Source: an uncultured Caldilineales bacterium (GTDB lineage Bacteria > Chloroflexota > Anaerolineae > JAAEKA01). From it: a DNA stretch of 64,000 bases. Position numbers and translations under genes: made by a program. Shown in pieces: positions 1 to 7,791 of this stretch (positions are counted from its first letter, which is position 1; every line of letters starts with the position of its first letter). The notes under the pieces were generated by a model. That model was not told where the DNA came from. It did not search any database and saw only the letters and a program-made list of their open reading frames with translations. The stretch lies in the NCBI GenBank assembly GCA_937907455.1, contig CALESQ010000082.1:1-64000 (forward strand), given 5' to 3'.

Positions 1-64
1 TACTTGTATACTTGTATACTTGTATACTTGTATACTTGTATACTTGTATACTTGTCTACTTATA
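1..64. repeat. Octanucleotide tandem repeat (TACTTGTA)n
   Basis: The first bases are a head-to-tail array of the 8-mer TACTTGTA. There are six perfect units (1-48), then two units with one change each, fading out by about 64. The array is cut by the window edge, so its full length is unknown. It lies just past the stop codon of the minus-strand R3H ATPase gene. An open frame runs through it but has no coding character. Confidence 0.9.
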
Positions 65-87
65 TACTGTATACCTTGTATACCTGC

Positions 88-1689
88 CTAGTCGCGCACG
101 ATGCGCACGTGGCGATAGGGATCGCGTCCGTGGCTATGGCTGATCAGGTTAGCCGTGCGTGCGGCCTGATGCTGCTGGCGGCGCACAGAAGCGGGCTGCG
201 GGCTGAGGTCCACGAAGCTGGCACCAGTCATGATGCGACGAATGGCCTCCTGTGCCTCGCGCATGGCCGAATCAAGCGAATCGCCGTGGTCGTTGCCCAC
301 GCCGAACAGATCGGCCAGAAAGTTCTCCATTTGAATCTGCGTATTAGAGCGCAGCACATAGACCGGCAAGCGCCGTTCTTCAGCCTCAACCAACGGCAGA
401 GGACGCTTGCGATAATAGCTTTTCAACGTCACCACCACATCGGCGCGACGCAAATCTTCCACGAACTGCACCGGCACCCCCATACGCTGGGCCGAGGTAC
501 GCAGCTTGTTCAGCCCTACCCCGTACGAATAGATGCGCCGCAGGCTGAGTGGTCGCTCTGATGCAGTCGGAGGCACCATCTCCAACTCGCTTTCCTCATC
601 TACTTCGTCCGGTGGCTGCGCCAACGGTCGCCCGGCGTAAGGCCGAGCGACGGGCCGCTCTGCCGGACGATCCGGCGTGCGCGCCGGTGTCTCCTTGTGA
701 ATGTGGCCGGTGGCGTCACGGTAGCGGATTTCCGGGTGCAGGGTTCGGCCACGCAGAAAATCATCTACCGCTTTGGCAACGTCGTGATGCACCGCCATAC
801 GCTGGCGATCCTGAATCTCCACCAGCACATCGAAGGTGGGGGGAGCTTTGCGTTCCAGCACCGATTTCTGCGTGCCACGGCGGCGCGCTTCTTCATCGCT
901 GAGAGTGACACTTTCGATGCCGCCCACCAGATCGCTCAATGTGGGGTTGACCAGCAGGTTTTCCAACGCGTTGCCGTGGGCCGTGCCGATCAACTGCACG
1001 CCACGTTCAGCGATGGTGCGTGCGGCTGCGGCTTCCAGCTCGCGGCCAATTTCATCAATGACAATCGCCTGCGGCATGTGGTTTTCCACTGCCTCGATCA
1101 TCACTTCGTGTTGCAACGCGGGCTGGGCTACCTGCATTCGCCGCGCCCGGCCGATGGCCGGATGCGGGATGTCGCCATCGCCGCCGATTTCGTTGGAGGT
1201 ATCCACGATCACCACCCGCTTTTGCTGACCCAACACGCGGGCGGCCTCACGCAGCAAGGTGGTTTTACCCACGCCGGGTTGACCCAACAGCAAAATGCTC
1301 TTGCCCGATTCGATGATGTCCTGCAGAATATCAATCACACCAAAGATGGCGCGGCCAACGCGCAGGGTCAGGCCTACAATGCGCCCCTGGCGATTGCGAA
1401 TGCAGGAGATGCGATGCAGGGTGCGCTCGATGCCGGCGCGGTTGTCGCTGGTGAATTCGCTCAGACGCGCCACCAGATCATCCAGGTCTTGCTGGCTGAT
1501 TTCCTGCTCACGCAGGATCTCTTCGCCATCGGTGAAGCGCGCCTCTGGCCGCCGCCCCAGGTCCATCACCACTTCCAGCAGTTCGTTGCTGCGCCCGTTG
1601 TGGCGCAACGTCGCCTGGATGTCATGGGGCAAAATATCCAGCAATAAGTCTAAGTCGTCGGTTATTCGATGTTCAGTCAAGATATTCAA
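88..1689 (-). CDS. SpoIIIAA/Ycf45-like AAA ATPase with C-terminal R3H domain
   Basis: A 533-residue protein of the R3H-domain nucleic-acid-binding ATPase family (SpoIIIAA-like P-loop ATPase plus single-stranded nucleic acid binding R3H module). A Walker A motif GQPGVGKTT lies near residues 136-144 and a Walker B AIVIDEIG near 208-215. The middle, about 300-380, is proline/arginine-rich linker. The last ~35 residues carry an R..QH pattern typical of R3H. The family is known from cyanobacteria, plastids and Chloroflexi; its role is not well defined, and nucleic acid remodelling is the usual inference. It is probably monocistronic. The first ATG of the frame is used because the N-terminus matches the family start. 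Confidence 0.85.
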   Translation of the reverse strand: MNILTEHRITDDLDLLLDILPHDIQATLRHNGRSNELLEVVMDLGRRPEARFTDGEEILREQEISQQDLDDLVARLSEFTSDNRAGIERTLHRISCIRNRQGRIVGLTLRVGRAIFGVIDILQDIIESGKSILLLGQPGVGKTTLLREAARVLGQQKRVVIVDTSNEIGGDGDIPHPAIGRARRMQVAQPALQHEVMIEAVENHMPQAIVIDEIGRELEAAAARTIAERGVQLIGTAHGNALENLLVNPTLSDLVGGIESVTLSDEEARRRGTQKSVLERKAPPTFDVLVEIQDRQRMAVHHDVAKAVDDFLRGRTLHPEIRYRDATGHIHKETPARTPDRPAERPVARPYAGRPLAQPPDEVDEESELEMVPPTASERPLSLRRIYSYGVGLNKLRTSAQRMGVPVQFVEDLRRADVVVTLKSYYRKRPLPLVEAEERRLPVYVLRSNTQIQMENFLADLFGVGNDHGDSLDSAMREAQEAIRRIMTGASFVDLSPQPASVRRQQHQAARTANLISHSHGRDPYRHVRIVRD

Positions 1690-1756
1690 AGCCTCGGTTG
1701 ATAATACCTATCAAACATAGAGCTTGCTGCGGCGCAAACCCGGTTCCACTTGCTGT

Positions 1757-2713
1757 TTACGGCCCTTCTGCCACCAATGCGGGCAGCGGCAGCGGTTCGG
1801 CAGCCTTGACGCGCGCGGCCAGATGTTTGACCAGGCGACTGCGTTCGGCCAGCAAACTGGAGCCGCTGGTCTGCAAAGCGCTGCTGAGGCCATTTTGATA
1901 GGGACGCAGCGCGCAGAGAATGGGGCGATGGCCGCGCCCTGCGGCCTGTACACCAAAATGCAGCAAATCGCTCATCAGTCCGATGTTGCCCGGATCACCG
2001 TGTAAAATCAGCCAATGGCCGCGCCGCCCACTGACCACCTGCACGCCGCCGATCACTTCGGCTTTGTTTTCGACGACAAAGCTGCGTTCGTGGGTCATCT
2101 CCCACCAGGCCAGCGGCAATTGCGTCTGATCGTCGCCCACAGAGTAGCCTTCGGCGAGCTGCACCAACTGCGGCGTGTACAGGCTGTAGAGACGGCGCAG
2201 CCACCACACATCTTTGGCCTCACGCGGGCGTAAGCCAATGGCAGGGCGCAACGGGGCGGATGCAGCGAGGCGCGGCAATGAGTAGATTTCTTCGTGAGTA
2301 TAAAGCGCCCAGCCCAAGCCTGCCAGCAAATCGGTCTCTGCTGTGTGCGGGCCTGTGGCAGCCAACAGGCGACGCAACCCCTGCCGGGCAGCCTGTGTCG
2401 CGCAGGCTGCAAGAAACTGCTGCCAGATTTGCCAACTGACGCTGTCAGAGGCAGCTACGGCCGGGGCCATAAACAGCAAATCAGCCTCTTGCCGTCCGGC
2501 GCGGCGCAGCATTTGCACAAAGGCCCGCGCCTTGCCCCGCGTTTGCCACACATAATCTGCCAGCCCCGCACCCACCCAGGGAATCGGCGCTAACAGCGCC
2601 AGGGCCAGCGCGCTGCGTCCCACCAGCAAGTGGTGAAACAAATCAAGCCGCACGCCGCTGCGTTGCAGTTTGTACACTGCGGGCAAATCACGCAGGCCAA
2701 AAGGACGGATCAA
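1757..2713 (-). CDS. GNAT-like acetyltransferase fold protein
   Basis: A 318-residue protein opening with IRPFGLRDLPAVYKLQR, a typical GNAT first strand and helix. The second half contains another GNAT-like stretch (LRPREAKDVWWLRRLYS, then a VIGGVQV strand and a GD.GN turn near residues 225-250), so it may be two degenerate GNAT domains. I see no clear acetyl-CoA pyrophosphate-binding R/Q-x-x-G-x-G/A motif. Enzymatic activity and substrate are therefore unknown. It lies downstream of the LON-domain gene on the same strand with a gap of about 40 bp and may be co-transcribed with that operon. Confidence 0.55.
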   Translation of the reverse strand: MIRPFGLRDLPAVYKLQRSGVRLDLFHHLLVGRSALALALLAPIPWVGAGLADYVWQTRGKARAFVQMLRRAGRQEADLLFMAPAVAASDSVSWQIWQQFLAACATQAARQGLRRLLAATGPHTAETDLLAGLGWALYTHEEIYSLPRLAASAPLRPAIGLRPREAKDVWWLRRLYSLYTPQLVQLAEGYSVGDDQTQLPLAWWEMTHERSFVVENKAEVIGGVQVVSGRRGHWLILHGDPGNIGLMSDLLHFGVQAAGRGHRPILCALRPYQNGLSSALQTSGSSLLAERSRLVKHLAARVKAAEPLPLPALVAEGP

Positions 2714-2755
2714 GCCAGGCTCCTGAACGGGGATGGGAGTATTGTACCGCAGGCA

Positions 2756-3478
2756 CTAATTGGGATACAAATAGCCAGTTGCGCCGAGAATTTGATCTTC
2801 GATGCGGTCTTCGCTGCCGTGCATGAAACGCAGCAGCGAGGCTTCTTTTGCCAGCACACGCTGTTCCTGAGCCAGCAAATCGGGGACTGTGGCGATTTCC
2901 AGCAAAGCTTGCTTTTCTTCCCACGGGATTTGCAGCGCGCTGGCAACCAGATAGGCTAGCGCGCCCGGGTCCTGCGGCAGCTCACCCAGGTCAATGTCGT
3001 TTTGCACGATCTGCGAAAGCAGGTGCAGGTAGCCTTGCAAACGCCGGCTGAGAGTCTCAACCTGAGCGGTGGGTGCTGAACCGATGAGCGGCAAGGTTTC
3101 CACGTCTCCCCGCAAAAAGGGCTTGTCGAAGTGCAGCGTGCGCACGCGAAAGCGATGCAACCCCGTCACCACGATATTCATGCGGCCATCGGTCAGATGC
3201 TCGACGCCGCGGATGTGGGCTGTGGTGCCTACGGCGTGGGGCAGGGCGACGTTCTGCTGATAGGTGCGCCAATCGGCCATGTCGTCGCGCAGCAGCACAA
3301 TGCCAAACGGCTCTTCACGCAACAGGCAATCGCTGATCATCGTGTGATAACGCGGCTCGAACACATGCAGCGGCAGCACCTGGCCGGGGAACAGCACCAG
3401 ACGCAGCGGGAACAACGGCAGCAAAGCCTGATCCAGACGAAAGTTCGAGTCGTTGGGGAAAAATGAGGATAAACCCAT
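2756..3478 (-). CDS. LON peptidase substrate-binding (LonN) domain protein
   Basis: A 240-residue stand-alone Lon N-terminal domain protein. It carries the family signature LPLFPLRLVLFPGQVLPLHVFEPRY near the N-terminus (quoted in pieces: LPLFPL, VLFPG, LHVFEPRY), then GTTAHIRGVEHLTDGR, then a helical C-terminal half. There is no AAA or Ser-Lys protease domain, so it is not a protease itself; a substrate-recognition or adaptor role is inferred. I chose the ATG at 3478 because it sits 2 bp after the truD stop codon. The longer upstream frame would overlap truD. It is the last tightly coupled gene of the phosphatase-DUF3090-SCO1664-truD block. Confidence 0.85.
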   Translation of the reverse strand: MGLSSFFPNDSNFRLDQALLPLFPLRLVLFPGQVLPLHVFEPRYHTMISDCLLREEPFGIVLLRDDMADWRTYQQNVALPHAVGTTAHIRGVEHLTDGRMNIVVTGLHRFRVRTLHFDKPFLRGDVETLPLIGSAPTAQVETLSRRLQGYLHLLSQIVQNDIDLGELPQDPGALAYLVASALQIPWEEKQALLEIATVPDLLAQEQRVLAKEASLLRFMHGSEDRIEDQILGATGYLYPN

Positions 3479-3480
3479 GA

Positions 3481-4554
3481 TTATTCGTCCTCTTGCTTCA
3501 GCCAATCCAGGCCCTGTTCCGATTTCATAAACTCGCGCAGCACCACGGTGGCATAGGCGCCTTTGGGCAGATTAAAAGCTACCTCGATGCCTTCGGGCGC
3601 GGGAGAAAACTCGATATCTTGCATCCACAGCCGCGCAGGGCGTCGTGTGCCGTCCACGCGCACACGACTCAAGGCGGCAGTATCCAAACCGGCCTCGGTC
3701 AGCGTTTCGGCCTCCAGCACGGCGGCGGCTCCCTGTGCGGCCCACATCTTCTTGCCGAAGATAGGCCCGGTGAAGGTGATTTCGCCGCGCGCATAGCGCG
3801 GCTGATCTGCTTCAGGATCGGTCACCTCGAACATGCCGCCGGTATCGGCCTTTTTGCAAACATCACCGACCAGCAGGGTGGCAAACAGCCCGGCCTCGAT
3901 ACGACGCACCAGATAGCGATTGAACAGATGCGATTGGTAAGCGGATAGCAGCAGGCGTTGCAGCCAGGGGTCACCGTGGCGCGGCCCTTCGCCCAAAAAC
4001 ACTGCTTGCCCCTTGGCCACATTGCCGCCTTCGTGACCAAAGCGCTGGCTGCCAAAGAAGTTGGGTAAACCGTGTCCGGCGATGGCTGTGGCAATGACAT
4101 GGCTGCGCGCCAACGCCTCTTCGGGGGCGACGGCTAAATCGCTGACAGTGATGCGAAAGCGATTACCCAACAGGTGGCCAACCTTCAGCTTGTTGCTGTG
4201 CAGCGCCGCCCAGTTGAGAGTAAAGGGCAACGCCGGTTCAATGCGCTGTGCGGCGTCGGGGGCCAGTCCGGGCAGCGAGAAAGTTTGCGTGCAGCGAGCA
4301 TTGCGATCTTTCAGGCCGGCATAGCCCACATCACGGCGGGCAATGCCAAACAGATCAGCCAGCGCATCGGCCACGCGCCGCGTAGTCCAGCCCTCGCGGG
4401 TAAGCGACACGTAGAGATGCGTGCCGCTGCCGCCTGGGTGGTAGACGGGTATTTCCTCTACTACAAAATGGGCCGGCTCGGCCTTGAGCTTGCCGCCAAT
4501 GCCGGGTAGCTCGGCGGTGATAAAAGGAAGGGAGGCGAAAGTTTGGTCTGTCAT
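3481..4554 (-). CDS. truD: tRNA pseudouridine(13) synthase TruD
   Basis: TruD isomerises U13 of tRNA(Glu) to pseudouridine. The motif VGYAGLKDRNARCTQTFS carries the catalytic aspartate in GLKDR. NFFGSQRFG and the central SAYQSHLFNRYL stretch are also typical of the family. At 357 residues the length is normal. The start at 4554 shares one base with the stop of the upstream SCO1664-like gene (TGATG overlap), so translational coupling is likely. The longer frame start at 4578 would lie inside that gene. Confidence 0.93.
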   Translation of the reverse strand: MTDQTFASLPFITAELPGIGGKLKAEPAHFVVEEIPVYHPGGSGTHLYVSLTREGWTTRRVADALADLFGIARRDVGYAGLKDRNARCTQTFSLPGLAPDAAQRIEPALPFTLNWAALHSNKLKVGHLLGNRFRITVSDLAVAPEEALARSHVIATAIAGHGLPNFFGSQRFGHEGGNVAKGQAVFLGEGPRHGDPWLQRLLLSAYQSHLFNRYLVRRIEAGLFATLLVGDVCKKADTGGMFEVTDPEADQPRYARGEITFTGPIFGKKMWAAQGAAAVLEAETLTEAGLDTAALSRVRVDGTRRPARLWMQDIEFSPAPEGIEVAFNLPKGAYATVVLREFMKSEQGLDWLKQEDE

Positions 4555-5300
4555 CAGATCAATGGCCACGGAAAGCAACGACGTTCAGGGTCGGGATGGG
4601 GAAAACGTTGGGTGTCGAGCAGACAATCGGTACGGGTTGCCAGAGCGCGCAGCTCTGCCGGACTGAGCAGCGCCAGCAATTCAGCCGCCAGCGGGGCCGG
4701 TGGGTCAAGCTGCGGGCGCAGTGCGGCCAGATCGGCCAGCAAGGCAGCAGGCAGGGGTTCACCGGCAAAATCCCAAATCACCGTGCGCAGCTTGTCCTCG
4801 ACATGAAAGCAAACGCCGTGATCAATCGCCCAGATGCGGCCTGCGTTATCGCTCAGGGTGTGACCGGCCTTGCGGTCGGCGTTGTTCACCAGCAGATCGA
4901 AGACGGCAATGCAACGCAGTGCCGGCAGTAGTGTTTCGTCTTCGCGCAGCTTGAAATAGTGGCGGCTGAAGTCAGCATCCACAAAGAGCTGCACTGCGCC
5001 CTGGCCGTGCGGGCCGTGGCGCAGCACCGTGGGAGGCACAATGGCCCAACCCAGGGCGCTGCTGAGTACATAAGCGGCGCGCTCGCGCTGGTAAAGCGTG
5101 CCGCGGGGAAAATCCCACAGCGGGGCCTCACCCTGACGCGGCTTGTAGATCACCATCGCTTGCAGCGTTGCGGTATGTACCTCGGCCAGAAAGGTATAGT
5201 TCGAGCTGCCCGGCAGCAGGCCGCGCACAGTCAACTCGCCCTGTTCCAGCAAAGCGAGTGCGGCTTGAAGAGAAACTGCCTCGTCGGCGGCGGTAGACAT
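4554..5300 (-). CDS. SCO1664-family protein (PI3/4-kinase-like fold)
   Basis: A 248-residue protein matching the SCO1664/TIGR03843 family. Visible marks are GSSNYTFLAEV (a P-loop-like N-lobe), AMVIYKPRQGEAPLWDFPRGTLY (substrate/ATP lobe with lysine), VFDLLVNNADRKAGH (catalytic-loop-like N..D/R) and IWAIDHGVCFH (metal-binding D-H). The family has a phosphatidylinositol-kinase-like or HipA-like fold and no assigned substrate. The gene overlaps its upstream neighbour at TAATG and its downstream neighbour truD at TGATG. It forms the conserved triad with the DUF3090 gene and the histidine phosphatase next to it. Confidence 0.85.
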   Translation of the reverse strand: MSTAADEAVSLQAALALLEQGELTVRGLLPGSSNYTFLAEVHTATLQAMVIYKPRQGEAPLWDFPRGTLYQRERAAYVLSSALGWAIVPPTVLRHGPHGQGAVQLFVDADFSRHYFKLREDETLLPALRCIAVFDLLVNNADRKAGHTLSDNAGRIWAIDHGVCFHVEDKLRTVIWDFAGEPLPAALLADLAALRPQLDPPAPLAAELLALLSPAELRALATRTDCLLDTQRFPHPDPERRCFPWPLI

Positions 5301-5836
5301 TATTGCAAGATTCGGGATGCAGCGTGGCCGTTGCTTTGCGGGCAGAAGTGGCCGTCGGGGTCAATCGGGTTGCCGCACAGGGCGCAGATGGGGCGTCCGG
5401 CAGCTACCAGTTTTTTGATATGAACGCTGAGGGCCTGCATTTGGTCACGGGCAGCCCAGAACCTGCCGGATACCGGCTCGCGCTCGGTTTCTTCTTCTTC
5501 CAACAATTCCTGCACAAAAACCACGATTAAATCCTGATCAGGCTCGTAGCCCAAGCCCAGGCGTCCCACCGGAAAAAGCGGTGTGACCGGATCCAGCAGG
5601 GAAAAATCGGAGTGCATCTCGATGGTGGGGCGGTCTGCGGGATATTGTTCATCCAGCTCGCTGATCAGCTCATCTATGGCAGTGGCTAGTGCCTGAGCGT
5701 GTTGTTTTTCGATGAGTACTGAAACCACTTGCCGCGCCTGGGTTCCTTGCAGATAAAACGTGCGCTGGCCGGCGGGGCCAATCGCACCAACAGTCAGACG
5801 CTTGCAAGGCTTGAGATCAAAAAGGTAGGATGCCAT
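5300..5836 (-). CDS. DUF3090 family protein
   Basis: A 178-residue protein of the DUF3090/TIGR03847 family. It has the typical PAGQRTFYLQ segment, VVSVLIEKQHAQALA, a strongly acidic stretch (QELLEEEETEREP), and a C-terminal CxxC...C zinc-finger-like end CALCGNPIDPDGHFCP (family phrase C..CG.P.dp.GH.CPR). The function is unknown; the constant partners are a SCO1664-like kinase fold and a histidine phosphatase, both adjacent here. I chose the internal ATG at 5836 because MASYLFDL matches the family start; 13 extra residues upstream look non-coding. Confidence 0.88.
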   Translation of the reverse strand: MASYLFDLKPCKRLTVGAIGPAGQRTFYLQGTQARQVVSVLIEKQHAQALATAIDELISELDEQYPADRPTIEMHSDFSLLDPVTPLFPVGRLGLGYEPDQDLIVVFVQELLEEEETEREPVSGRFWAARDQMQALSVHIKKLVAAGRPICALCGNPIDPDGHFCPQSNGHAASRILQ

Positions 5837-5896
5837 AGATTTGATTGCTTCCTGTTGAATGGGCGCTTGCAGCAAACGCCACGAGGGTGAAATGGA

Positions 5897-6517
5897 TCAG
5901 GCAGTAGGACGGGAAGGGGCTGTCAGCAAGCCTGTGTCGTTGAGACGCAGCAGATAAGGCCCCGATTTTGTGTAATGCAGCCATGTGACCGAGGCGGTAT
6001 CAATCACCAGCCGCTGAAACAGATCAAACGGCACACCGGCATACCAGGCAACTATCGCTTTGATCACATCAGCATGAGAAAAAAGAGCAATGGTCTGCTG
6101 TTCATGCTGCTGTCGCAAACGTTCGACGGCGGCTACGGCGCGCTGCTGCATGGCGGCCATAGCCTCGCCTTCGGGGAAGCTGAACAGACTGGGACTATGC
6201 TGAACGGCGTGCCATTCCGGCTTTTGCGCCAACTCGGCCAGCGTGCTGCCGGTCCATGCCCCGTAGTCAAGCTCGATTAGGCCCTGTTCTGGCAGTACAA
6301 CCTGACCGCGAGGCGCGGCCACCGCTTGCGCGGTTTCCAGAGCACGCGTCAGCGGGCTGCTGTACAGCGCAGCAAACGACCAGCCGTGCAAGCGTTCTGC
6401 CAACGCAGCAGCCTGATTGCGGCCTTGCTCGTTGAGATGAACACCCGCTGTGCGGCCGGCCAGGCGTTGCCCGGCCCAATCGTTGGCAGCATGGCGAACA
6501 AGCAGTACATCGGTCAT
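5897..6517 (-). CDS. Histidine phosphatase family protein (MSMEG_4193/TIGR03848-like)
   Basis: A phosphoglycerate-mutase-like phosphatase. LLVRHAAND near residue 5 holds the catalytic RH, followed by LNEQGRNQA, SSPLTRALETA with the second arginine, ELDYGAWTG with the acid, and LFSHADVIKAIV with the second catalytic histidine. It is about 206 residues. It belongs to the clade co-conserved with DUF3090 and SCO1664 genes, which follow directly downstream. Substrate unknown. The ATG at 6517 is chosen because MTDVLLVRHA is the family N-terminus; 20 residues upstream are dropped. A TATGAT hexamer sits at 6524-6529 (minus sense), so a leaderless transcript is possible. Confidence 0.85.
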   Translation of the reverse strand: MTDVLLVRHAANDWAGQRLAGRTAGVHLNEQGRNQAAALAERLHGWSFAALYSSPLTRALETAQAVAAPRGQVVLPEQGLIELDYGAWTGSTLAELAQKPEWHAVQHSPSLFSFPEGEAMAAMQQRAVAAVERLRQQHEQQTIALFSHADVIKAIVAWYAGVPFDLFQRLVIDTASVTWLHYTKSGPYLLRLNDTGLLTAPSRPTA

Positions 6518-6561
6518 AGCGTGATCATAACACAAGATGGGCTGTTGGGAAAGTGTGGAGA

Positions 6562-6587
6562 TCAAAAAACCTGCCATTAGGCAGGTT
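6562..6587 (-). terminator. Hairpin plus T-run, terminator-like
   Basis: On the minus strand AACCTGCC and GGCAGGTT form a perfect 8-bp stem with loop TAAT, followed at once by a run of six T. This is a textbook rho-independent terminator. No minus-strand gene lies upstream for 600 bp (the next gene is on plus), so it either ends an unrecognised RNA or acts in the leader of the phosphatase operon, whose start is 45 bp downstream. Confidence 0.6.
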
Positions 6588-6609
6588 GAATTGTAAGCTA
6601 TTAAACAAC

Positions 6610-6648
6610 GAGCTTCGGAAGTGCCCTCATGGTTAACTTCCGAAGCTC
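6610..6648. repeat. Perfect inverted repeat (13-bp arms)
   Basis: GAGCTTCGGAAGT at 6610-6622 is the exact reverse complement of 6636-6648, with a 13-nt loop. There is no T-run on either side. Together with the neighbouring hairpin it makes the 6560-6650 stretch strongly structured. Function unknown. Confidence 0.75.
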
Positions 6649-6700
6649 GGCCCCCCTGGATAGCTCTCTTAGTTAGTAATCGTCCGAAATGGCTCTGCCC

Positions 6701-6851
6701 GGTCTGCCGCCAGCTCTGGCCGGTTTCCAGACCGAGCCAGTTTTGCGCATTCGCCGTTTTGCGGACTCGGTCTGGAGATTGGGAACCATCCCGGAGGGAC
6801 CGGCCGCAGCAGGTCTGCCGCCAGCTCTGGCCGGTTTTCAGACCGAGCCAG
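6701..6851. repeat. Dispersed intergenic repeat, two 40-bp direct copies
   Basis: A 40-bp sequence starting GGTCTGCCGCCAGCTCTGG occurs at 6701-6740 and again at 6812-6851 with one mismatch. The spacer contains a GACTCGGTCTGGAGATTGGG segment followed by an ACCATCCCGGAGGGACC hairpin. Its reverse complement recurs at 53804-53951, so this is a dispersed repeat family. I see no gene in 6578-7186. Confidence 0.8.
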
Positions 6852-7186
6852 TCCGGTTGATACTTAACGATGCTTGCCGACGCTGTTTTCCAGATCAGGG
6901 TTCGGTATCAAGGTCCATAACAATAAGGTAGTTAAAATAAACAGCAAGGCCATAAGAGAACGTCCTTCAGAAGCTATGCGGCGGTTTAAGTCAGTCTGCC
7001 TGTTTCATGCGATAGTCTACATCAATGTTCACCAATGTCCACCACCGCCTGCATTGAAAACAGCATACCACAGATGAATGAGTTTTTGATTAACAAACGG
7101 TTAGGATGCCCTTACATTTCTGTAAACTGATCAGGCTGACAGGAAGGTACAATACCTATTTTTATAATTCCCCGGCCTAAGGTACT

Positions 7187-7777
7187 ATGCTGCGCATGTC
7201 TGTACCCGCACTACCACTGCCCCCTGCCTTCTATGCGCGTCCCACGTTGCAGGTTGCCCGCGCGCTGCTGGGCTGCACCCTGGTGCGTGTGGTTGACGGA
7301 GTACGGCTGGCCGGGCGCATCGCCGAAGTCGAGGCGTATATCGGCGACGACGACCAGGCCAGCCATGCCGCACGCGGGCGCACCGCGCGCAACTGGCCGA
7401 TGTTTGCCGCAGGCGGCCTGAGCTATGTCTATCTGATCTACGGCATGTACCACTGTTTCAATGTAGCCACGGAAGCAGAGGGCTTTCCTGCGGCGGTGCT
7501 GATCCGTGCCATCGAACCGACAGAGGGGCTGGCGCTGATGCAGGCCCACCGCGGCCGCAGCACACCGCGCGGCCTGAGCGACGGCCCCGGCAAGCTATGC
7601 CGCGCCTTGCAGATTGACCGCACCTTCAACGGCCATGATCTCACCACGGGCCATACGCTATGGATCGAACCGGGGGAGCCGGTAACCGCAGCACACGCCA
7701 CGCCGCGCATCAACGTAGGTGGCGACGAGCAGGCACGCACCGTACCGTGGCGCTTTTTGGCGGCTGCCACCCGCTAG
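7187..7777 (+). CDS. DNA-3-methyladenine glycosylase (AAG/MPG family)
   Basis: Excises alkylated purines to start base-excision repair. At 196 residues it has the normal bacterial length. It shows ARALLGCTLVR, the catalytic-glutamate motif IAEVEAYIG, the DNA-intercalating-loop tyrosine region YLIYGMYHCFNV, and the DGPGKLCRAL signature. An AAGG lies 4 nt before the first ATG at 7187; a second ATG at 7196 is possible. It stands alone on plus, convergent with murJ, which ends 15 bp away. Confidence 0.93.
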   Translation: MLRMSVPALPLPPAFYARPTLQVARALLGCTLVRVVDGVRLAGRIAEVEAYIGDDDQASHAARGRTARNWPMFAAGGLSYVYLIYGMYHCFNVATEAEGFPAAVLIRAIEPTEGLALMQAHRGRSTPRGLSDGPGKLCRALQIDRTFNGHDLTTGHTLWIEPGEPVTAAHATPRINVGGDEQARTVPWRFLAAATR

Positions 7778-7791
7778 CGCGCCGTCCGCTC

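Noticed and set aside
697..1647. A 316-codon plus frame opposite the R3H ATPase gene
   Set aside because: It is the complement of a gene with clear Walker motifs and shows no motifs of its own. Long opposite frames are expected at this GC content; the same reasoning removes those opposite hutU, secA and P450.
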